Shown: piece by piece, positions 34,994 to 48,300 of the stretch | How the letters are laid out: each line of letters starts with the position of its first letter | Numbering within the stretch: position 1 is the first letter of the stretch | Origin: Ziziphus jujuba | Taxonomy: Eukaryota > Streptophyta > Magnoliopsida > Rosales > Rhamnaceae | Assembly: GCF_031755915.1 (NCBI RefSeq) | Contig: NC_083386.1 | Coordinates: 8,432,001-8,496,000 of the forward strand | Reading direction: 5' to 3' | Length of the DNA: 64,000 bases | Notes under the pieces: model-generated | What the model was told of the DNA's origin: nothing | Databases searched by the model: none | Seen by the model: the letters and a program-made list of their open reading frames with translations, nothing else | Made by a program: the position numbers and the translations under genes

Positions 34994-36486
34994 TTTACTA
35001 TTGCAGTTCAGTCAAAAATCAATATCCTTAATGAACTACGATTTGGGCATGCAAGTTTATATGGTTTGAATAATGTCGTTATGGTGTTTATCGTATAACA
35101 ATATTTTTTTTGTATTTTATCATATTTGTGTCTTATTTGGTATTGTATTGTATTTTTATTGTAAAAGTATTTATACTGCTACTTTTTTAGTCCAAAAATA
35201 AATAAATAAATAAATAAAAGAGTGGTATTGTGTTTGGCTTCAAATTATATTACAATGTACTATTTTTATCTTTTTGATAATTAGAATGCACTATCTTAAA
35301 AATTACAGCAACAAAGTTTAGCTGAAGTAATTATTAGAAAAAGGTAAATACCGTTCGGACACCCCTCAAAATATGTCATAATTGCACTTAAATTTATTAT
35401 AATAAGAAAAAAAACAAAACAAAACAAACAAAGCAAAACGATGCTGCTGGATTTCGTTGGGATTTTAATGAAGCTAGCTAATTGATGGCAACCGGATAAT
35501 CGTCTTTGGTAATTTGAGTAATTCAAAACTAGTATGTAGGAGTTTTAAATTTTAAAATGCCAAATGAAAGAAAATTAGCAAACAATCCTAATTTTTTTGT
35601 GTAAAAGAAAGTTGTTGTCTAGTAAAGAAAAGAAAAAAAAAGAATCTACATTTGTGACACAAGACGTACGCTATTTTGTAGAAAACTAATTGCAACCAAA
35701 CTCTGTTATTATTATAAAGTCTATCAGCTTAGAATTTGTATTTAATTAGAATTGTATAGATTATTTTATTCTCCAAGTTATATTAAAATAATAATTCTTA
35801 TTTCTTAGAATCCAATTGAAATGGTGCTCTATATATTCTTAGAACACCATATGATTGAAGAAATTAAGATGGAAATGAAGATCGCTGCAAAGGAACGAAG
35901 AGTCTCGTTCTTAAATACATATAATAATGTTTGCCCGTGAATGATGAATGTCTTGCAGTATATTAAGAGGGGCTTTTAATATCGCGTTTCAACGGACAGA
36001 AAAAGATAGAGAAATACACAGAGAGATAGAGAGAGTTAAGCTGTGAAGAGTCAGAAAAACAAAAAGTGGTAATAAAGACATAGAAAAGTGGTGTTTTTTT
36101 ATGGGGGAAAAAAAAAAATTTGACAGACAATCTAACAGAGGCACACCAAAGAAGATTAATAATACTATTTTTCTTTATTTTCTTACTCTGATTCTTTTAA
36201 AGGGTTTGTAGATTAGGCTGAAATGTGCCAAGTGTGTGGCTGCAAGGAAAATTTGAATGAAGTTCATTTTCCTCCCAATTGAATTATCGTTGTTATAATT
36301 TTTCCAGTTTTCCTGGTCTTTGGATTGATTCTTTTTCCCCCCAATTTTTTTTTTTTTTTTTGTTTATTTACATGCAATCAGCACTGTCCGTCTAAGTTGA
36401 TTACAGTTTTACCTCCATTATTGAACTTGGAATTTCAAATCTGGAAGTGAAAAAAAGTAAATTAAAAGCAAACGAAGAGAGCGAAA
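34994..36486. other. Gene-free spacer between units 2 and 3
   Basis: AT-rich DNA. Unit 3 starts at about 35873, where it matches 7442 onward. Sequence from about 36230 to 36486 is the upstream region of the IscA exon 1 copy (compare 7800-8057 and 58230-58485). No coding signal. Confidence 0.65.
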
Positions 36487-36675
36487 ATGGCAGCTCCTTC
36501 TTCATCTTAATCGTTGTGGAAGGTGGGACCAGCCGTCAAACGCCAAGCCCTAGCATAACGGACGCCGACGCCGGCCGCTAGAATACGCGCCTCTTCAACA
36601 GCGCCAGCGCTCTTTTCTTAGGCTCGGCATCAGGGCTCGAGGCTGCAATGGCTTATCCTACACTCAATTATGCTG
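36487..36675 (+). pseudogene. IscA-like exon 1 pseudogene, third copy
   Basis: It starts MAAPSSS and hits TAA after seven codons (TCATCTTAATCG). It shares with the 8058 copy the one-base deletion CCCTA-GCATAA and the wording TGTGGAAGGTGGGACCAGCC, and has further indels around 36565-36600 and 36660. It ends at the conserved donor TATGCTG/GTATAG. No exons 2 or 3 are present. Confidence 0.87.
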
Positions 36676-37859
36676 GTATAGCTGTTAGTGTTTATTTATC
36701 AAGTTCTTAACTTTTCTCTTTTGCAAAAGAATTAGGTTTTCATTTAATATGGATTTTAAATCTTGTTTAGAAATCTAACATTATAAACATACTGGAAAAA
36801 AAAAAATGGAAGCGTCCAAGTTGCATTTGATGAGTGTGTAGGTGCTGTTTTTCATTGTTAACTTTTTGATAAATTATTGAAGAAAAACCAGTGAAACTAA
36901 AAAGTTTAAGAAATTTGTATGATTGTATGTATACTGGTGGAAAAAGGGTGTTCGAGGAATGTTTTTGCAGTAAAACAAATGGTCCAAGGAAGACAAAGTT
37001 TGACTTTTTTGTTTTGTTTTGTTTTTTTTTTTTTTAAAAAAAAGTTTAATTGGTAGGCTACATAAAAGGAAAACCCCAATACAATCTTTGAGGCTACACT
37101 TGTTGGGAATCAAATCCCAAATGTATTAATGTATGTTTGTACTGAGAAAGGATAGAAATTAAGAAGGGGTAAAAATTGAACAAATGGAATCTGTGATATG
37201 ACAATAGTCTCAATTTTGGCTTTACATGCTTTCATAGAAATTTTATAGTTCAAGTTGCTTTGGAAGTTTATAATGTTGTTTCTTGTGTGGTCTTAAACCA
37301 GTCAAGCCATCAAATATAAGAAGAAAACTGAGGGTAGCCTCTTCTTATTGGGTTGTATCTTGAATCTTGTTTGGGTTGCTGATCCTCAGGCTAATTCTGT
37401 TCTTATGATCCATGGCTTTTTTTTTTATTTTATTTTATTTTTTTTATTTTTTTTAAATATAATAGTCTAGGTGGTAAAATGCAAAAGAGAACAAAATGTA
37501 TTTAACTCTTTTTGTTTTATTTTTTTAACATGAAAGATGAAAGATTTAGACTTGAATTATTGTTGGAGGCACCGTAGAAACTTTAGACGAATTAATTTAA
37601 AAATTAAACTTCATTGGTAGATAAATTGTCAATGCAACAATATTACCCATCTGTAACATTTGAAAGTGGGTTAAATTTTCGCTTAGTGGTGATTAGGGAT
37701 GGCTGCATCGGCACCTGTGGAATTGAGAGCAACCACTCATTGAAACAATGAGCCGGATGATTTTTGGCTCTTTTGCATAGATCCAACACACAGGGATCTA
37801 TGAAACGAGCTACTTCTAGCTCATTCAGAATCATCATGCTAAGAACAGCCAAAAGTCCA
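36676..37859. other. Gene-free: decayed IscA intron 1 copy
   Basis: Paralogous to 11204-12370 and, up to about 37415, to intron 1 of the intact gene. T-rich runs occur near 37010-37035 and 37418-37455. No coding signal. Confidence 0.65.
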
Positions 37860-37864
37860 TACGG

Positions 37865-40800
37865 TGTAACACCCCGTCCCGAATCGCACCGGAATCCGTG
37901 CACGTTGACCGAGGTTGACCGTTGACCGTTGACCGAAGGGGTCAAAAGTTGACTTTTTGACTCGGTGGGAATTTCGAGTTGACCAGGGTACCGTGGCGAA
38001 GTGCATGACGCCCTGAGTTCGTAGACTAGTAGCACGTCGAAAACGGAGCTACGGTTTGAAAGTTATGGGCAAAACAAGTTGAAGTGTAAACTGTTTAAAA
38101 GGTGCCGGGAGTTGACTTTTTCTTGTGATGTAATTGTGAGTTGACTCTTGTATGGTTGTAAAGTACTCGTCGATACGAGTTCATAGACTAGCGGCACGCT
38201 TAAATCGGACATGTGGTTAAAAAGTTATGGACGTTTGAAGTTTACCGGATACCGTATTATTTTAATATTTTTTTTGGGTCGGTGAACAGTGAAACGCCAC
38301 GTGTCAGTTTCTGATTGGTCCACGTGGCATGAACAGTGTCACGCAGGGTTTTAATTTTGAAAAACTCTCGGGGAAGAGAGAGAAAGAGAGAGAAGAGAGA
38401 GAAAGAGAGAGAGGAGAGAGAAAGAGAGAGAGAGAGCCACCGCCGGCCACCGGATTTTGCCACTGCTCCGGCCGAGTTACTGTACACGTGCCGGACAGAA
38501 AGCTTGCCCACCTCATTTCCGGCAAAACCTCCAAATTTCACGGCGAACGGCCGCCGGACGCGCCCGGATCAGACGTCCGAAGTTTGGCGGCGATTTTTCC
38601 CCCTCCACCGCCGGCCACCGCGAATCGGCACTATTCCGGACGATATACAGTACACGCGCCATACACCCAGCATCCTCTCCTCAAGTCCGGCCTACCCACC
38701 AAAAATCACGGCCATCGGACCACCGACGCGCCGGGATCGGAGCGTTTTCCGGCGAGGGGTCGAAAATCTTCAAACGGTGATTTCTTCGCCGTCCGACCTC
38801 CGTTTTGCTCACCGTCGGTCCCGTTGGATTGCTCTCCTCACGATCTACAAATCTGCAAAATTTCACAGCAAACGGCCACCGTCGGAAATTACTGTTCCGG
38901 CGACGGTTGCCGGTGACGTGGCGGCCCGCCGGAAAGTACTGTTCCGGTGAGTACCCGAAAATTCCGGCCAGCTCCAGTCCGCAGTGTTCGACCTCCTGAA
39001 CCCAAATCCGACTTCCGTTTCCACCAATTCGCGACGGTTTGGGAGAATTGCAGAGCCGAAACCCGAAAAGCTTCCCGATAAAATTCCGACCCCGTCGGGT
39101 ACGATCATCGGAAATTAAGACCGGATCTGTGATTAGCATCACTCGAGCTTCGATTCGGTATATAATTTGTAAATTTTAGTTATCGTTTGTGTTTTGACCC
39201 CCCGGGTACCGGGTATTATTTACCCGAATAAAATATTAATTTATTTGACTGTCTGTGAATTTTGTTCTAGGAGCACCGGTGAGTCGTAGAATTGATCCCG
39301 TAGTGGATCATGGGTTAATTGCGTGCTCCAGGTGAGTGACCCACCTTCAAATTAATTTTGGGGAATTTAATTGATGAATATATTATGTGTGAATTAAATA
39401 TTTGGAATTTAATTTCTATGTGCCAAATATTTATTGGATTTATTGTAGAATTATTTATGAATTTATTGGATTTAAGAAAATGCGAATTCTACAAATTTAT
39501 GCCGTGTGGAATTATTTTATGGTTTTGAGGATTTTGAAATTGGTGTGGTTTTAATGGTAAATTGGGCACGATTTGATTTTCAAATATTTCAAAGAAAATA
39601 TTTGGTTATGTTGCTGATTTCAATTTTTATAAAATATGCCCATGGAATATTATGAGATTTGACTATGATATTTCGAGAATTATTTATGCTTGGAAAAATG
39701 TGGATATTTAAATTGATGGATTTGGAAGTTGGTGGATTTGAAAATCATGGAATTTATGGTATGGATTATAAGGAAATTGTGGGAAAATTCCCGGTTCAAG
39801 CGGATGGATTATGCCCGCTATGTTTATGAAAAATGTGAAATTTGTTTTATAATTTAAATTGTGGATTTTATGATTTTTAGATGCACCGTGCACGTACTGG
39901 TGTTCTGATTATGTGATATGGTATATGTGATATGGTTAGTGTGCACACGGTTGTGATTAGCGCGCAGGTGGGTGTGATTAGCGCGCAGGTGATGTGATTA
40001 GCGCGCAGGTGGGTGTGAGTAGCGCGCGGTTGATATTATGAGGGTGTCCTGTGGATGCCATCGGAGAGGGCGGCCACCCCCCTTTGGCCGGGACACCAGG
40101 TTAGCAGCGGCGCAGTGGGACGCCACGCGACCGTATGCCGGTTTCTCTCTATAACCTCCTGTCTGGCGGTACCTTGGGACGCTGGGTACTGTTGGCGCCA
40201 CTGGTATATAGTGGGTGCATCAAATGATTTTCAGAACTGTGTTTTAAAAATAAAATGTTTGGAAACTGTATTGGAATTAAAAATATAATATTACTGTTCG
40301 GATATTTATTTGATGTCTTGGTTTTCGGGGAATATGAATAAAGGGTTTTGTGAAAATGTTTTAAAAGGGGAACTTTTCCAACTGAGAGAATTGTAAGGGT
40401 TTTGAGAGAAATTATTGTTTCCAAATAATTATTATTTATACTTATTACTGTGATATGATATGGTATAGTAGTAGGGTCGCTCACTGAGATGATTAGCATC
40501 TCACACTCTTAAATTCCGTTCCTCTAGGTACCAGGTTGTCGGTGTTCATCCGGAGCGGACTTGATCTTCATCGCTGTTTTACTGCGTGAAGTACCCTGTT
40601 CTTCTTTATTGCAGTTGTACTATTTCTTTCACTCTTGTTGTATTTATCTTGCACTGGATTACTGTATTTTTATTTTGAAGTGCTGAAATTTGTGGAACCA
40701 ATTTGTAGTTTGTGGGAGGAATAAGGGGATATTTTTGAAGTGTGTTTTCAGTGCAGGTAAATTTGTGGTAAGTAAATCCCTTAGGGGAGGTGCTGCCGGA

Positions 40801-40885
40801 TTTTCCGTTGGAAGGTTCGGTGGTATTTCCCTGGGATCAGGGCTGTCTAGGGTTCCGGAGGAGGAATTCTGGACGGGTCCTGACA
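37865..40885 (+). mobile_element. Solo LTR, gypsy family, subfamily I
   Basis: It starts TGTAACACCCCGTCCC and ends GGGTCCTGACA, flanked by TACGG at 37860-37864 and 40886-40890. The empty site survives near 12371. G-boxes and ATTGG lie around 38295-38328 and the GA tract at about 38376-38436. A short GCGCAGGTG-type repeat at 39957-40030 is expanded relative to its relatives. Confidence 0.93.
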
Positions 40886-41009
40886 TACGGCCCTTAAACT
40901 TGCTGCGCTCTGCCTCTGTCTGAGGCCCGAATTTGGGAATTCTCCTAAAAAGAGAAGAAAATAGGAGAGCCCAAAACTAGTCCTTCACTCAGAAAAAGTT
41001 TCCAAAGCA

Positions 41010-41027
41010 ATATATATATATATATAT

Positions 41028-41090
<63 letters not shown>
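41010..41090. repeat. (TA)n microsatellite, left of viral fragment
   Basis: A nearly pure TA repeat of about 80 bp, interrupted once by ACACAT. It borders the pararetrovirus-like fragment directly. Confidence 0.95.
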
Positions 41091-41091
<1 letters not shown>

Positions 41092-41095
<4 letters not shown>

Positions 41096-41418
41096 AATCA
41101 CCAGACGAGAAAACAGATTTTATTCAAACCCTTGATAACCTTTGGTTTTATTTACAATCAATCAAACAAAAACCTGATAGTAAATACTATTCCCATTATA
41201 TCCTATTTACAGGTCCAAACCCTGGCCTTTATAAAACATGGTCCCAAATAGCCCATGAAATAGCAGGCCAAATCAACACCCAATACCGAGGCTATTACAG
41301 TCTCCATGAAGCCCTTGAAATCACCCATCGACAATTAGGTCCAAAAGCCTTTATTCACCCTTGGGTCAGAATGGATCCAGAGTTTTCCAAAAGAGGACAA
41401 TATCTTGATGCGGGTTGA
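41092..41418 (+). pseudogene. Endogenous pararetrovirus-like fragment (viroplasmin/TAV domain)
   Basis: An open frame of 108 codons with no start codon, entered directly from the TA repeat. Residues 40-50 read TGPNPGLYKTW, preceded by KYYSHYILF and followed by YRGYYSLHEAL. This pattern matches the caulimovirus viroplasmin/transactivator domain, which is related to the N-terminal domain of RNase H1. The frame ends inside the TRIM repeat (RGQYLDAG, stop at 41416), so only a fragment remains and it is fused to foreign sequence. Plant endogenous pararetroviruses often lie in TA repeats, which fits. A host RNase H1-type domain is a less likely alternative. No other viral genes are seen. Confidence 0.6.
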
Positions 41419-41910
41419 GCCTGGGCTAGAAATGGTATCAGAGCCTAACCCGGATCGGTGTGCCAGGACGGACTCTGGGCCCCAGGAGGGGGAAGGATGG
41501 GTGTGTAATATCCCAATATCCCACATCGGTTGGAGAAGGGCACGAAGCGGTCTTTATAAGGCTGTGGACACCTCTCCCTTCAAGACGCGTTTTGAGTATA
41601 AAACCTTGAGGCCCGACGGACTGGGCCAAAGAGGACAATATCTTGATGCGGGTTGAGCCTGGGCTAGAAATGGTATCAGAGCCTAACCCGGATCGGTATG
41701 CCAGGACGGACTCTGGGCCCCAGGAGGGGGAAGGATGGGTGTGTAATATCCCAATATCCCACATCGGTTGGAGAAGGGCACGAAGCGGTCTTTATAAGGC
41801 TGTGGACACCTCTCCCTTCAAAACGCGTTTTGAGTATAAAACCTTGAGGCCCGACGGACTGGGCCAAAGAGGACAATATCTTGATGCGGGTTGAGCCTGG
41901 GCTAGAAATG
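41392..41910 (+). mobile_element. TRIM-type miniature retrotransposon array (238-bp period)
   Basis: AGAGGACAATATCTTGATGC recurs at 41392, 41630 and 41868, giving a 238-bp period. Each complete unit has an LTR-like part (ATCCCACATCGGTTGGAGA ... TCTTTATAAGG ... GGGCCAAAGAGGAC), a primer-binding site TGGTATCAGAGCC (41433 and 41671) and a purine-rich tract (GGAGGGGGAAGGATGGG). The order is partial LTR, interior, LTR, interior, LTR, as expected for a TRIM expanded by unequal recombination. It encodes no protein; the two identical-looking open frames inside it are incidental. Confidence 0.7.
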
Positions 41911-42050
<140 letters not shown>

Positions 42051-42349
42051 TTGACACTAATGACAGTCAGTTGAATAATATAAAAGAAATACAATTTTTC
42101 TTCAAATTAAAATTGTTATTTTTATTATTATTATTATTATTATTAAATTGGAATCTCAAAATTGATTTGATTTATGATATACAGGATTTTTTTTTTTTTT
42201 TGGAAAATATTTTTAGGATTAAATTTATTTGTTAGTAAAGGAAACTCCGTAATGAGTAATTTAGCAGAGTTCAAACTATCATTGATTTATAGAACCCGTT
42301 TTACATTTAATGAGGGATAAATGATAAATGGCGATAATAAAACAGTAGC

Positions 42350-45300
42350 TGTAACACCCCGTCCCAAATCGCACCGGAATCCGTGCATGTTGACCGAGGT
42401 TGACCGTTGACCGAAGGGGTCAAAAGTTGACTTTTTGACTCGGTGGGAATTTCGCGTCGACCAAGGTACCGTGGCGAAGAGCACGATGCCACGAGTTCGT
42501 AGACTAGTAGCACGTCGAAAACGGAGCTACGGTTTGAAAGTTATGGGCGAAACAAGTTGCGGTCCAAACTGTCCAAGGAGTGCCGGGGTTGACTTTTTGT
42601 TTTTGGGGAATTGAGCTTTGACCCGTACATGGTTGTGAAGTACTCGTCGATACGAGTTCACAGACTAGCGGCACGCTCAAAACGGACATCCGGTTAAAAA
42701 GTTATGGACGTTTGAAGTTTACCGGATACCGTATTATTTTAATGTTTTTGGTCGTGAACAATGAAATACCACGTGTCAGCTTCTGATTGGTCCACATGGC
42801 ATGAACAGTGTCACACAGGGGTTTTTATTTGTTAAAATTCTCGGGGAAGAGAGAGAAAGAGAGAGAGGAGAGAGAAAGAGAGAGAGAGAGACCGCCGGCC
42901 ACAGGAGTTTTTCCACTGTTCCGGCCGAGTTACTGTGCACATGCCGGCCAGCAACGTTGCCCTCCCCATTTCTGGCAAAACCTCCAAATTTCACGGTGAA
43001 CGGCCGCCGGACGCGCCCGGATCGGACCTCCGAAGTTCGGCGGCGAGTTTTTCCCCTCCACCGCCGGCCACCGCCAATCGACCCTGTTCCGGCCGAGTTA
43101 CTGTACATGCGCCAGCTAGCCTTGATCCTCTCCTCAAGTCCGGCCGACCCACCAAAAATCACGGCCATCGGACCACCGACGTGCCGTGATCGGAGCGTTT
43201 TCCGGCGAGGGGCCGGAAATCTTCAAACGGTGATTTCTCCGCCGTCCGACCTCCGTTTTGCTCACCGTCGGTTCCGTTGGGTTGCTCTCCTCAAGATCTA
43301 CAAGTCTGCAAAATTTCACCACCAACGGCCACCGCACGCGCCACCGCCGGCGACGGTTGCCGGTGACCGTGGCGGCCTGCCGGAAAGGACTGTTCCGGCG
43401 AGTACCCGAAATTCCGGCCAGCTCCAGTCCGCAGTGTTCGATCTCCTGAACCCGAATCCGACTTCCGTTTCCGCCAATTCGCAACGGTTTGGGAGAATTG
43501 CGGAGCCGAAACTCGAAAAGCTTTCCGGCGAGATTCCGACCCCGTCGGGTCCGATCACCGGAAAGTAAGACCGAATCCGTGATCCTCATCACGCAAGCTT
43601 CGATTCGGTATATAACTCGTAACCCTTAGATGTCGCTTGGTGTTCGCTTCCCGGGTATCCATTTGGGAATTACCCGAATAAAATATTAATATTTTTAGTT
43701 TGTGCACTGTGGTTGTTTAGGTGCACGCACGAGTGGCGGAGTTGATCCCGAGGAGGATCTTAGTTGATTTGCGTGCTCCAGGTGAGTGACCCACCTTTAA
43801 AAATATTTTTGGGGTAATTAATTGTATTTATGTGGTATTAAATTGATATCTGTAAATTGTGCTCATGTGGCGTATTTTAAATATAATCGGGAAAAATATT
43901 ATTTTATATATATATTTACCCATTGGTGCTAACTGAAATTTTGGGGTCATTAGAAATTCCCGATTATTATTTTATCGTGATTAAATGGTATTTATTACAC
44001 ATGAGCAAGTATTTTTTCAGAAATTAATTGTGTCTGGATTTTATTTCATTTTTGGACAATTAATTATGTTTAATTGGTATTTAAATTATGCTCATGTGGT
44101 GTGATTTAATTATGATTTTATGGTGGTTTAATTTATTGTGCATGAGCAAAGTGTATTTCGGTAGTATTTGTACGTGGTTTCAAATATGATTTTTCGGGCA
44201 TAATTGGGTTAATATTTTACGAAAATATTTGTTTAAATTTTATAAATTATGCCCGCGGTATTTTTATGGTTGCATCTCGTATTTCGAGAAAATTGTGGTT
44301 TGTTGAGTATCGCTGTTTCGTACCGGGTTATTGGATAAAATATGTGGGATGGTGTTTTGTGAAATTTTGGTATACTTCCCACGGTGGTTTTTGGAAAAAA
44401 CGGTACGGTTGGTTAATAATGTTTATTTTTAGACGCACTCATACAGTATTGGTGTTCTGGTGTATTGTAACACCCCGTCCCAAATCGCACCGGAATCCGT
44501 GCACGTTGACCGAGGTTGACCGTTGACCGTTGACCGAAGGGGGTCAAAAGTTGACTTTTTGACTCGGTGAGAATTTTGAGTTGACTAGGGTACGGTGGCG
44601 AAGTGCATGACGCCCTGAGTTCGTAGACTAGTAGCACGTCGAAAACGGAGCTACGGTTTGAAAGTTATGGGCAAAACAAGTTGAAGTGTAAACTGTCTAA
44701 AAGGTGCCGGGAGTTGACTTTTTCTTGTGATGTAATTGTGAGTTGACTCTTGTATGGTTGTAAAGTACTCGTCGATACGAGTTCATAGACTAGCGGCACG
44801 CTTAAATCGGACATGTGGTTAAAAAGTTATGGACGTTTGAAGTTTACCGGATACCGTATTATTTTAATATTTTTTTTGGGTCGGTGAACAGTGAAACGCC
44901 ACGTGTCAGTTTCTAATTGGTCCACGTGGCATGAACAGTGTCACGCAGGGTTTTAATTTTGAAAAACTCTCGGGGAAGAGAGAGAAGAGAGAGAAAGAGA
45001 GAGAGGAGAGAGAAAGAGAGAGAGAGGACCCGCCGGCCGCCGGCCATTTTCACGTTTTTCCGGCCTAGTTACTGTACACGCGCCGGCCAGCCAGATTGCC
45101 CACCTCATTTCCGGCAAAACCTCCAAATTTCACGGCGAACGGCCGCCGGACGCGCCCGGATCGGACGTCCGAAGTTTGGCGGCGATTTTTCCCCTCCACC
45201 GCCGGCCACCGCGAATCGGCACTATTCCGGCTGATAAACAGTACACGCGCCATACACCCAGCATCCTCTCCTCAAGTCCGGCCTACCCACCAAAAATCAC

Positions 45301-48300
45301 GGCCATCGGACCACCGACGCGCCGGGATCGGAGCGTTTTCCGGCGAGGGGTCGAAAATCTTCAAACGGTGATTTCTCCGCCGTCCGACCTCCGTTTTGCT
45401 CACCGTCGGTCCCGTTGGATTGCTCTCCTCACGATCTACAAATCTGCAAAATTTCACAGCAAACGGCCACCGTCGGAAATTACTGTTCCGGCGACGGTTG
45501 CCGGTGACGTGGCGGCCCGCCGGAAATTACTGTTCCGGCGAGTACCCCCGAAAATTCCGGCCAGCTCCAGTCCGCAGTGTTCGACCTCCTGAACCCAAAT
45601 CCGACTTCCGTTTCCACCAATTCGCGACGGTTTGGGAGAATTGCGGAGCCGAAACCCGAAAAGCTTCCCGATAAAATTCAAACCCCGTCGGGTACGATCA
45701 TCGAAAATTAAGACCGGATCTGTGATTAGCATCACTCGAGCTTCGATTCGGTATATGATTCGTAAATTTTAGTTATCGTTTGTGTTTTGACCCCCCGGGT
45801 ACCGGGTATTATTTACCCGAATAAAATATTAATTTATTTGACTGTCTGTGAATTTTGTTCTAGGAGCACCGGTGAGTCGTAGAATTGATCCCGTAGTGGA
45901 TCATGGGTTAATTGCGTGCTCCAGGTGAGTGACCCACCTTCAAATTAATTTTGGGAATTTAATTGGTGAATATATAATGTGTGATTTAAATATTTGGAAT
46001 TTAATTTCTATGTGCCAAATATTTATTTGAATTATTGTGGAATTATTTGTGAATTTATCGGATTTAAGAAAATGTGTATTTCACCAATTTATGCCATGTG
46101 GAATTATTTTATGGTTTTGAGGATTTTGAAATTGGTGTGGTTTTAATGGTAAATTGGGCACGATTCGATTTTCAAATATTTCAAGGAAAATATTTGGTTA
46201 TGTTGGTGATTTCAATTTTTATGAAATATGCCCATAAAATATTATGGGATTTGATTATGATATTTCGAGAAATTATTTATGCTTGGAAAAAATGTGGATA
46301 TTTGAATTGATGGATTTGGGAGTTGGTGGATTTGAAAATCATGGAATTTATGGCATTGATTACAAAGAAATTGTGGGAAAATTCCCGGTTCAAGCGGATG
46401 GATTATGCCCGCTATGCTTATGAAAAATGTGAAATTTGTTTTATGATTTAAATTTATGGATTTTATAATTTTTAGATGCACCGTGCACGTACTGGTGTTC
46501 TGATTATGTGATATGGTATATGTGATATGGTTAGTGTGCACACGGTTGTGATTAGCGCGCAGGTGGGTGTGAGTAGCGCGCGGTTGATATTATGAGGGTG
46601 TCCTGTGCATGCCATCGGAGAGGGCGGCCACCCCCCATGGCCGGGACACCAGGTTAGCAGCGGCGCAGTGGGACGCCACGCGACCGTATGCCGGTTTCTT
46701 TCTATAACCTCCTGTCTGGCGGTACCTTGGGACGCTGGGTACTGTTGGCGCCACTGGTATATAGTGGGTGCATCAAATGATTTTCAGAACTGTGTTTTAA
46801 AAATAAAATGTTTGGAAACTGAATTGGAATTAAAAATATAATTGTTACCGCTTCTGGTATTTAATTGATGTCTTGGTTTTCGGGGAATATGGATAAAGGG
46901 TTTTGTGAAATTGTTTTAAAAGGGGAACCTTTCCAACTGAGAGAATTGTAAGGGTTTTGAGAGAAAATATTATTTCCAAATAATTATTATTTATACTTAT
47001 TACTGTGATATTATATGGTATAGTAGTAGGGTCGCTCACTGAGATGATTAGCATCTCACACTCTTAAATTCCGTTCCTCTAGGTACCAGGTTGTCGGTGT
47101 TCACTCGGAGCGGACTTGATCTTCCTTGCTGTTTTAGTTCGGCAGTACCCTGTTATTCTTTTATTGCAGTTGTAATATTTCTTTCACTCTTGTTGTATTT
47201 ATTTTGCACTGGATTACTGTATTTATTTTTTTAAGTGCTGCAATTTGTGGAATCGATTTGTAGTACTGTGGGAGGAATAAGGGGATAATTTTAGAAGTGT
47301 GTTTTCAGTGCAGGGAATTTTGTGGTAAGTAAATCCCTTAGGGGAGGCTCTGCCGGATTTTCCGTTGGAAGGTTCGGTAGGGTTTCCCTGGGATCAGGGC
47401 TGTCTAGGGTTCCGGGGAAGGAATTCTGGACGGGTCCTGACATGTATGGTGTATGGACACGTGGTAGCACGTGGTTATTATGTGGTTTAGCGTGCGGTTA
47501 TTACTTCACCCGTGAGTTGCCATTGGACCGTGGGCAGGCAAGTTTGTTATTGGCCACAGCCGCCCCCCTCCTTGGCCGGGTTGATGGTTTTAGCAGCGGT
47601 ACTGTCGGGACGCCGAAGTGACCATTGCAGGTTTCTCTCTTTAACCCCCCCGCCAGTCGGTGCTCGGGACGCTGGGTATCGGAGGGCATCACCGGTATAT
47701 GGTGTGGTGCGTCGGTGTAAATTGCAAATAATGTTTTAAATCCCAAAGGTGTTCAAAAATTATTTACCATAATTTATTACATTTTAATTATATATTGGGG
47801 TATGTTTTTATTTAATTATTGTTTATCAAATGGTTTAATCCCTTGGTTTTTGGGAGGTATGTACATTGGGTTTTGCGAAAAGGTTTTAAAAATGGAACAT
47901 TTCAAACGGAGCGATTGGTGAGAGTTTTGAGGGAAATTATTATTTTCCAACAGTATTATTATTTATTTATTAATTGTTGGTATTTGTTCTATTCCTTAAT
48001 TGCTATTACTATTATTTTTATTATCAAAAGGTGTTCAGTAGTTCGGGTTACTCACGGAGATGATTAGCATCTCACACTCTTAAATTCTGTTCCCTTAGGT
48101 GCAAGTGGTGGTAGACGTTCTTCCGGAGCGAACCAAGTTTCCGCTGCTGTTGTGTTTCGAGAAGTTTCTTTGTACTCTTTCATTTCAGTGTATTATTTCT
48201 TTTCAGCCTTGTTGTATTTCTGTTGTTTAGCACTTCTTAAAGCTCTGTATACTATTGGGATACTCCTGTTTTATTTATGCACTGGACTGTTGTTGCTTTT

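Larger units (their letters stand above)
32815..35516 (+). repeat. Tandem unit 2 (short): IscA exon 1 + JIP23-like pseudogene
   Basis: A contracted copy of the locus. IscA upstream sequence and exon 1 run through a short intron stretch into the JIP23 leader intron near 33480, without the JIP23 promoter and leader exon. The following stretch 35517-35870 resembles the middle of units 1 and 3 (13236-13690 and 48950-49390), so the duplication history is not a simple head-to-tail repeat. Confidence 0.7.

Noticed and set aside
41405..41894. Two near-identical 83-codon frames
   Set aside because: They are the period of the TRIM array read as protein, spanning primer site and polypurine tract.
41392..41910. 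Regular repeats considered as a CRISPR-like array
   Set aside because: The 238-bp units contain an LTR, primer site and polypurine tract, and the host is a plant.
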